31,621 nt of DNA from Lingula anatina. Lineage: Eukaryota; Brachiopoda; Lingulata; Lingulida; Lingulidae. Where the stretch lies: contig NW_019775535.1 of assembly GCF_001039355.2 (NCBI RefSeq), forward strand, positions 179,046 through 210,666, given 5' to 3'. Both the position numbers and the translations under genes were made by a program. This document shows positions 28,413-31,621 of this stretch, piece after piece. The notes beneath the pieces are model-generated. The model did no database searches and was not told the DNA's origin. It was given only the letters and a program-made list of their open reading frames with translations. Positions within the stretch are counted from its first letter, which is position 1. Each line of letters starts with the position of its first letter.

Positions 28413-31400
28413 CTGTGTGAAAAACATGGCATAATTAATATTGTGCATTTCTACAATAAACTTATAAGTTATTAATGATGGCCACAACCTGAAATTTTAC
28501 AATTTATCATGATGTGGATCAATATGCCATACAAATCTGATAATGTGAAATTTTATTCCTACCTTTTGGATAGTCTCCATATAAGACAGCATCCAGCTTG
28601 TTTATCACAGTTTGGTCCACAATGGCTTCAAATTTCCGTGCAAAAAATGTGACTTTTTCTGCAGTTCCCTATGTGAACAAAAAGTTTATTCTTACCTATT
28701 TGCCATGTGTATAATATTCAATGTGCTATATTTGAATATACACTCCATATGATGTGTCGTAGATCTAGTAATACCCAAATGTTTTTACCCAAAGACAAAC
28801 AAGTATTAAAAAAAAAAAGCGATTTTTGAAAACCACATTCTTACCAGTAATCTTGAGAGATCCTCTTGTTTGAAGTCATTTGGGGAACATCCACACCAGT
28901 CAACGATATGCTTGTACTGGCACTTGCAGCCTTGCTTACGGCGCCAATTTGTAAGGTGAAGNGATTTTTGGAAACCACATTCTTACCAGTAATCTTGAGA
29001 GATCCTCTTGTTTGAAGTCATTTGGGGAACATCCACACCAGTCAACAATATGCTTGTACTGGCACTTGCAGCCTTGCTTACGGCGCCAATTTGTAAGGTG
29101 AAGATTGTTGTCCACAAATGTAGTGCAGAATTTACTGTTCTGGATAACTGTGTGGAAGAAGGACTGTAGAGGAAAATAAGCCATAAGCCATAAATACTTT
29201 GGAGAGAGTCTCACAATTAATTTAAGGATGACACTTGTCAGCCAAAACAGTTCTTCAATAAAGTTTTTAATAAATTCTTTGATAATATCGATGTCAAATT
29301 TCTTAACTTACAAACAGAAATAATTTAATTCCTGAAAAAATATTTAAAAACATATATATAACATTATGAAATTTGAGATATAAATGTATTGTAGGCTATT
29401 TTTATAAACACATCTTCTAAGTAGATTCCTTAAAAATAAACAAATTAATCAAAATAGAAAATTGGAAATTTCTTTATATCATTACCAGAAAAATTATGAA
29501 TTAGCAGTATCAGGTGTTTTGTGTCTTGAAGTAATGTTTAAACTTATGAGCATAAGTAGGCCAAAAGCACACATTTCTAAATCAATATACAAAGTTTGAG
29601 GATTATCATTATACCTCAGCAGGCAAAAGTGTGTATCTGTACATTGTTTTTAACCCATCAAGGAGGGCATCATCCCCATGAACAACATAAGAGGCAAATG
29701 GACGACTTAGGGCAATCCAGTCACTACCGCCATCTATCCTAATGCCATCTGGAAGGCTACGGGTCCCAAGACGCCACATATGGGTGTCACACTCATAGAA
29801 TGTCCTGTCTAGACCCTGCTTCTTGATAAATCTGATAATAACATATAGAGTCAAAATCAAATAACCCACATGGTCATACAAGAAATATGAAAGATATCTA
29901 TTATAATATTAATAATAAGTTTAGGATGAATGGGCAAAACTTTTATCTAGTCTGCATTAGATGGCATGACACATTTACTTACAGAGGCTTTACAAATAGG
30001 CAAAGGTGAGAGATGACAAAGAATGTCACTCTGTCTGATCAAATCCTTTGAATGCATTTTGATTTTTCATTTTCAGGATAGGATTTATTAATCCGTTTGA
30101 TACTTTAAAGAAAGAGGCTAGTATTACACCAAAACTTACAGTAATATCCTGACATAATATAATATTCCATTTCTAATATCAACAGTTCATATTTCAATAT
30201 GCCAAATTAAGACACAAAAAAGAAATTCTTACCTTGGGGTATCTCTGCCATGTGATTTGAGAAAATTTTTGTGTCTGTACCTTGTAAGGAAGTTGGTTAA
30301 ATCCCAAATGGTTCTGAAAAATAGATAAACACATTAATAAATAACAACCACAATACCAAACAGCAGTAAAGATCATTAACTGACAGTAGAGAGCAAAAAG
30401 TAAGTTTCATCAAACTTAATATAAAAAGGTGAATAATCAACAAATACCAAGAAGATTCTTCCAATAGCACTTACTTGACAGGGTAGTCTGACTCACTTAA
30501 ATTGAGAACAAAGTGCCAGTTCCAATCTTTCATGGCTAATAAATCTTTAATACAAGTGAGAAGCATCTGTAGAAGACTGGCTCCGCCCCAAATTGTGGAC
30601 ATACGGACTGGAGCAAAACGTACATTGGGGAATCTGGCCAATTGGTTCACAAGTTCTCTATAAAGATACTCTTGACGCTAAGGGTAAGATAACAAATGAC
30701 TCTAAGATAGATGCAGATCTAGAAATTATTCACAAAATGCATTTAGACCTAAAAATTGTTTGAAGCTCTTGTCAATACTACATCAAGTTTTTTTCCATAA
30801 TACTTTTCAGATTTCAAAATCCAACACTGTAGTGTAATATAAGCAAAGTCAGCAAATTCTTCTCAATTAATCTTGATACGTACTTTTACCATAATTACAA
30901 ATACTTACTGAATCAACGTGGATGTAGTAATAGTGGTTGACATGAAACAATGCCTTAAAAAGCCTTTTGGTCTGCCTAAGTGATCTACCATTGAGAGTCA
31001 AGATAAAAGCAATTCTCACTGCATTCTTTGGAAACTCTTCTGATAAAGAGCTGACCAGATGGACAGCATTATTGGGCTTTTCTGAAATACAATTTTCCAG
31101 TTGATAAAATACAAATTTTATTTTTCTATCTTCTTATTCCTAATATGGAAACAGACTGACAGCATTTGGCCAAATGGTTTAAATCCATATTAACGCATTT
31201 TGGTGAATCCACAGTCCATCATGAGACTTTTATAACACAGAATGATCCTTCAAATTTATGTTCTAATAACATTAAAAATAAAGAAATCTCTGCCTTCACA
31301 ATCTATACATTACTTTAATAACACAAAAAATTGAGAAATGTCTGCCTTTACAATCTATACAAATACCTCCCAGCCCCGTGTGGTAAATATTCTGTGCCTT

Positions 31401-31534
31401 GTACCCTCCACACAGAGCTCCACTCTCCCCTGGACACTTGCTACTGCAGGAGGCCTCATGGAGTTGGCCATATTTACCATACTCATTACCACACCAGCAT
31501 TCTTTGCCATATTGCACACCTGCGTATTTAAATC
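27267..31534 (-). CDS. XYLT: Peptide O-xylosyltransferase with WSC domain (5' end outside window)
   Basis: Golgi GT14 enzyme that transfers xylose from UDP-xylose to serine of core proteins, the first step of glycosaminoglycan chain synthesis. Exons: 31534-31367, 31081-30909, 30677-30475, 30313-30233, 29831-29615, 29163-28987, 28668-28563, 28412-28081, 27926-27267 (stop). Lengths and phases agree, giving 704 codons plus stop after completing the first split codon. All introns within this span are GT-AG. The order is WSC, GT14 core, Xylo_C, as in fly oxt and worm sqv-6. The signal anchor and N-terminus lie beyond 31621. The partial copy at 28845-28961 is left out as an assembly artefact. Confidence 0.9.
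28563..31081 (-). other. XYLT: XYLT catalytic core (GT14)
   Basis: Exons 31081-30909, 30677-30475, 30313-30233, 29831-29615, 29163-28987 and 28668-28563. Landmarks in order: [138 protein letters not shown] and TFFARKFEA. These align collinearly with vertebrate XYLT1 as remembered, including the cysteines around GCKCQYKH and WCGC. Confidence 0.9.
28821..29103. repeat. 141-bp direct duplication joined by one N (likely assembly artefact)
   Basis: 28821-28961 and 28963-29103 are 139/141 identical (differences near 28829 and 28911) and are separated by a single N at 28962. The first copy holds a truncated version of the XYLT exon 29163-28987 with the same donor at 28844. Adjacent allelic contig ends placed in series explain this better than a true exon duplication. 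Confidence 0.85.
31367..31534 (-). other. XYLT: WSC-domain exon of XYLT
   Basis: A 168-nt phase 1/1 exon encoding [20 protein letters not shown] through [16 protein letters not shown] to NIYHTGLG. The Cys-rich WSC fold is a putative carbohydrate-binding module. It is present in invertebrate xylosyltransferases and absent from vertebrate XYLT1/2. Its start is split with an upstream exon outside the window. Confidence 0.88.
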
Positions 31535-31586
31535 CTGAAAATTTTTTTTGGAAAATTTAAAACCTGGCTGTCCATGGTCTAACATG

Positions 31587-31587
<1 letters not shown>

Positions 31588-31621
<34 letters not shown>
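31588..31621. repeat. GT microsatellite at window edge
   Basis: A run of gt units continuing past the end of the window, in the XYLT intron upstream of the WSC exon. Confidence 0.95.

Noticed and set aside
28845-28961. Possible second tandem exon duplication, in XYLT
   Set aside because: It is 139/141 identical to the neighbour, truncated exactly at an N, and includes intron sequence. This fits a contig-join artefact, unlike the diverged, full-length FASN pair.

Overview
The window is AT-rich eukaryotic DNA with short exons and long introns. It carries two multi-exon genes, both on the minus strand. Spliced by hand, they give a complete animal-type fatty acid synthase (FASN) and the 3' part of a peptide O-xylosyltransferase (XYLT/oxt). 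The xylosyltransferase has a WSC domain, which I know from invertebrate but not vertebrate members. Together with the many short foldback repeats and microsatellites this suggests an invertebrate bilaterian, perhaps a mollusc or another marine lophotrochozoan. Species cannot be fixed from this sequence.

Layout from high to low coordinate, which is the direction of transcription. 31534-27267: nine exons of XYLT (WSC module, GT14 catalytic core, Xylo_C domain); its 5' end lies outside the window. 27266-22083: about 5 kb with no recognisable gene but several inverted-repeat elements. About 21965-21837: candidate FASN promoter and first non-coding exon. 19820-1581: FASN coding exons in the order KS, AT, DH, non-catalytic MT and structural KR, ER, KR, ACP, TE. 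Below 1581: 3' UTR and a degenerate tandem repeat.

The FASN model uses 32 coding exons per transcript. Exon lengths sum to 7866 nt (2621 codons plus stop), and all junction phases agree. Catalytic residues of KS, AT, DH, KR, ACP and TE are all present.

The main discovery candidate is in the KS domain. Two exons compete for the same place: 18767-18940 (exon B) and 17724-17897 (exon A). Both are exactly 174 nt, both are phase 1/1, both end at a GTTTGT donor, and both encode the 58-residue KS segment just before the active-site cysteine exon. They share 28 of 58 residues. Exon A is canonical FASN. Exon B keeps the flanks but replaces the central stretch and the conserved ANR motif. This looks like a mutually exclusive exon pair that would swap part of the KS dimer-interface and acyl-pocket region, giving two fatty acid synthase isoforms from one gene.

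Assembly caution: a 141-bp near-identical direct repeat joined by a single N at 28962 duplicates part of an XYLT exon and is most likely an artefact. A second N (8158) lies inside an inverted repeat in a FASN intron.
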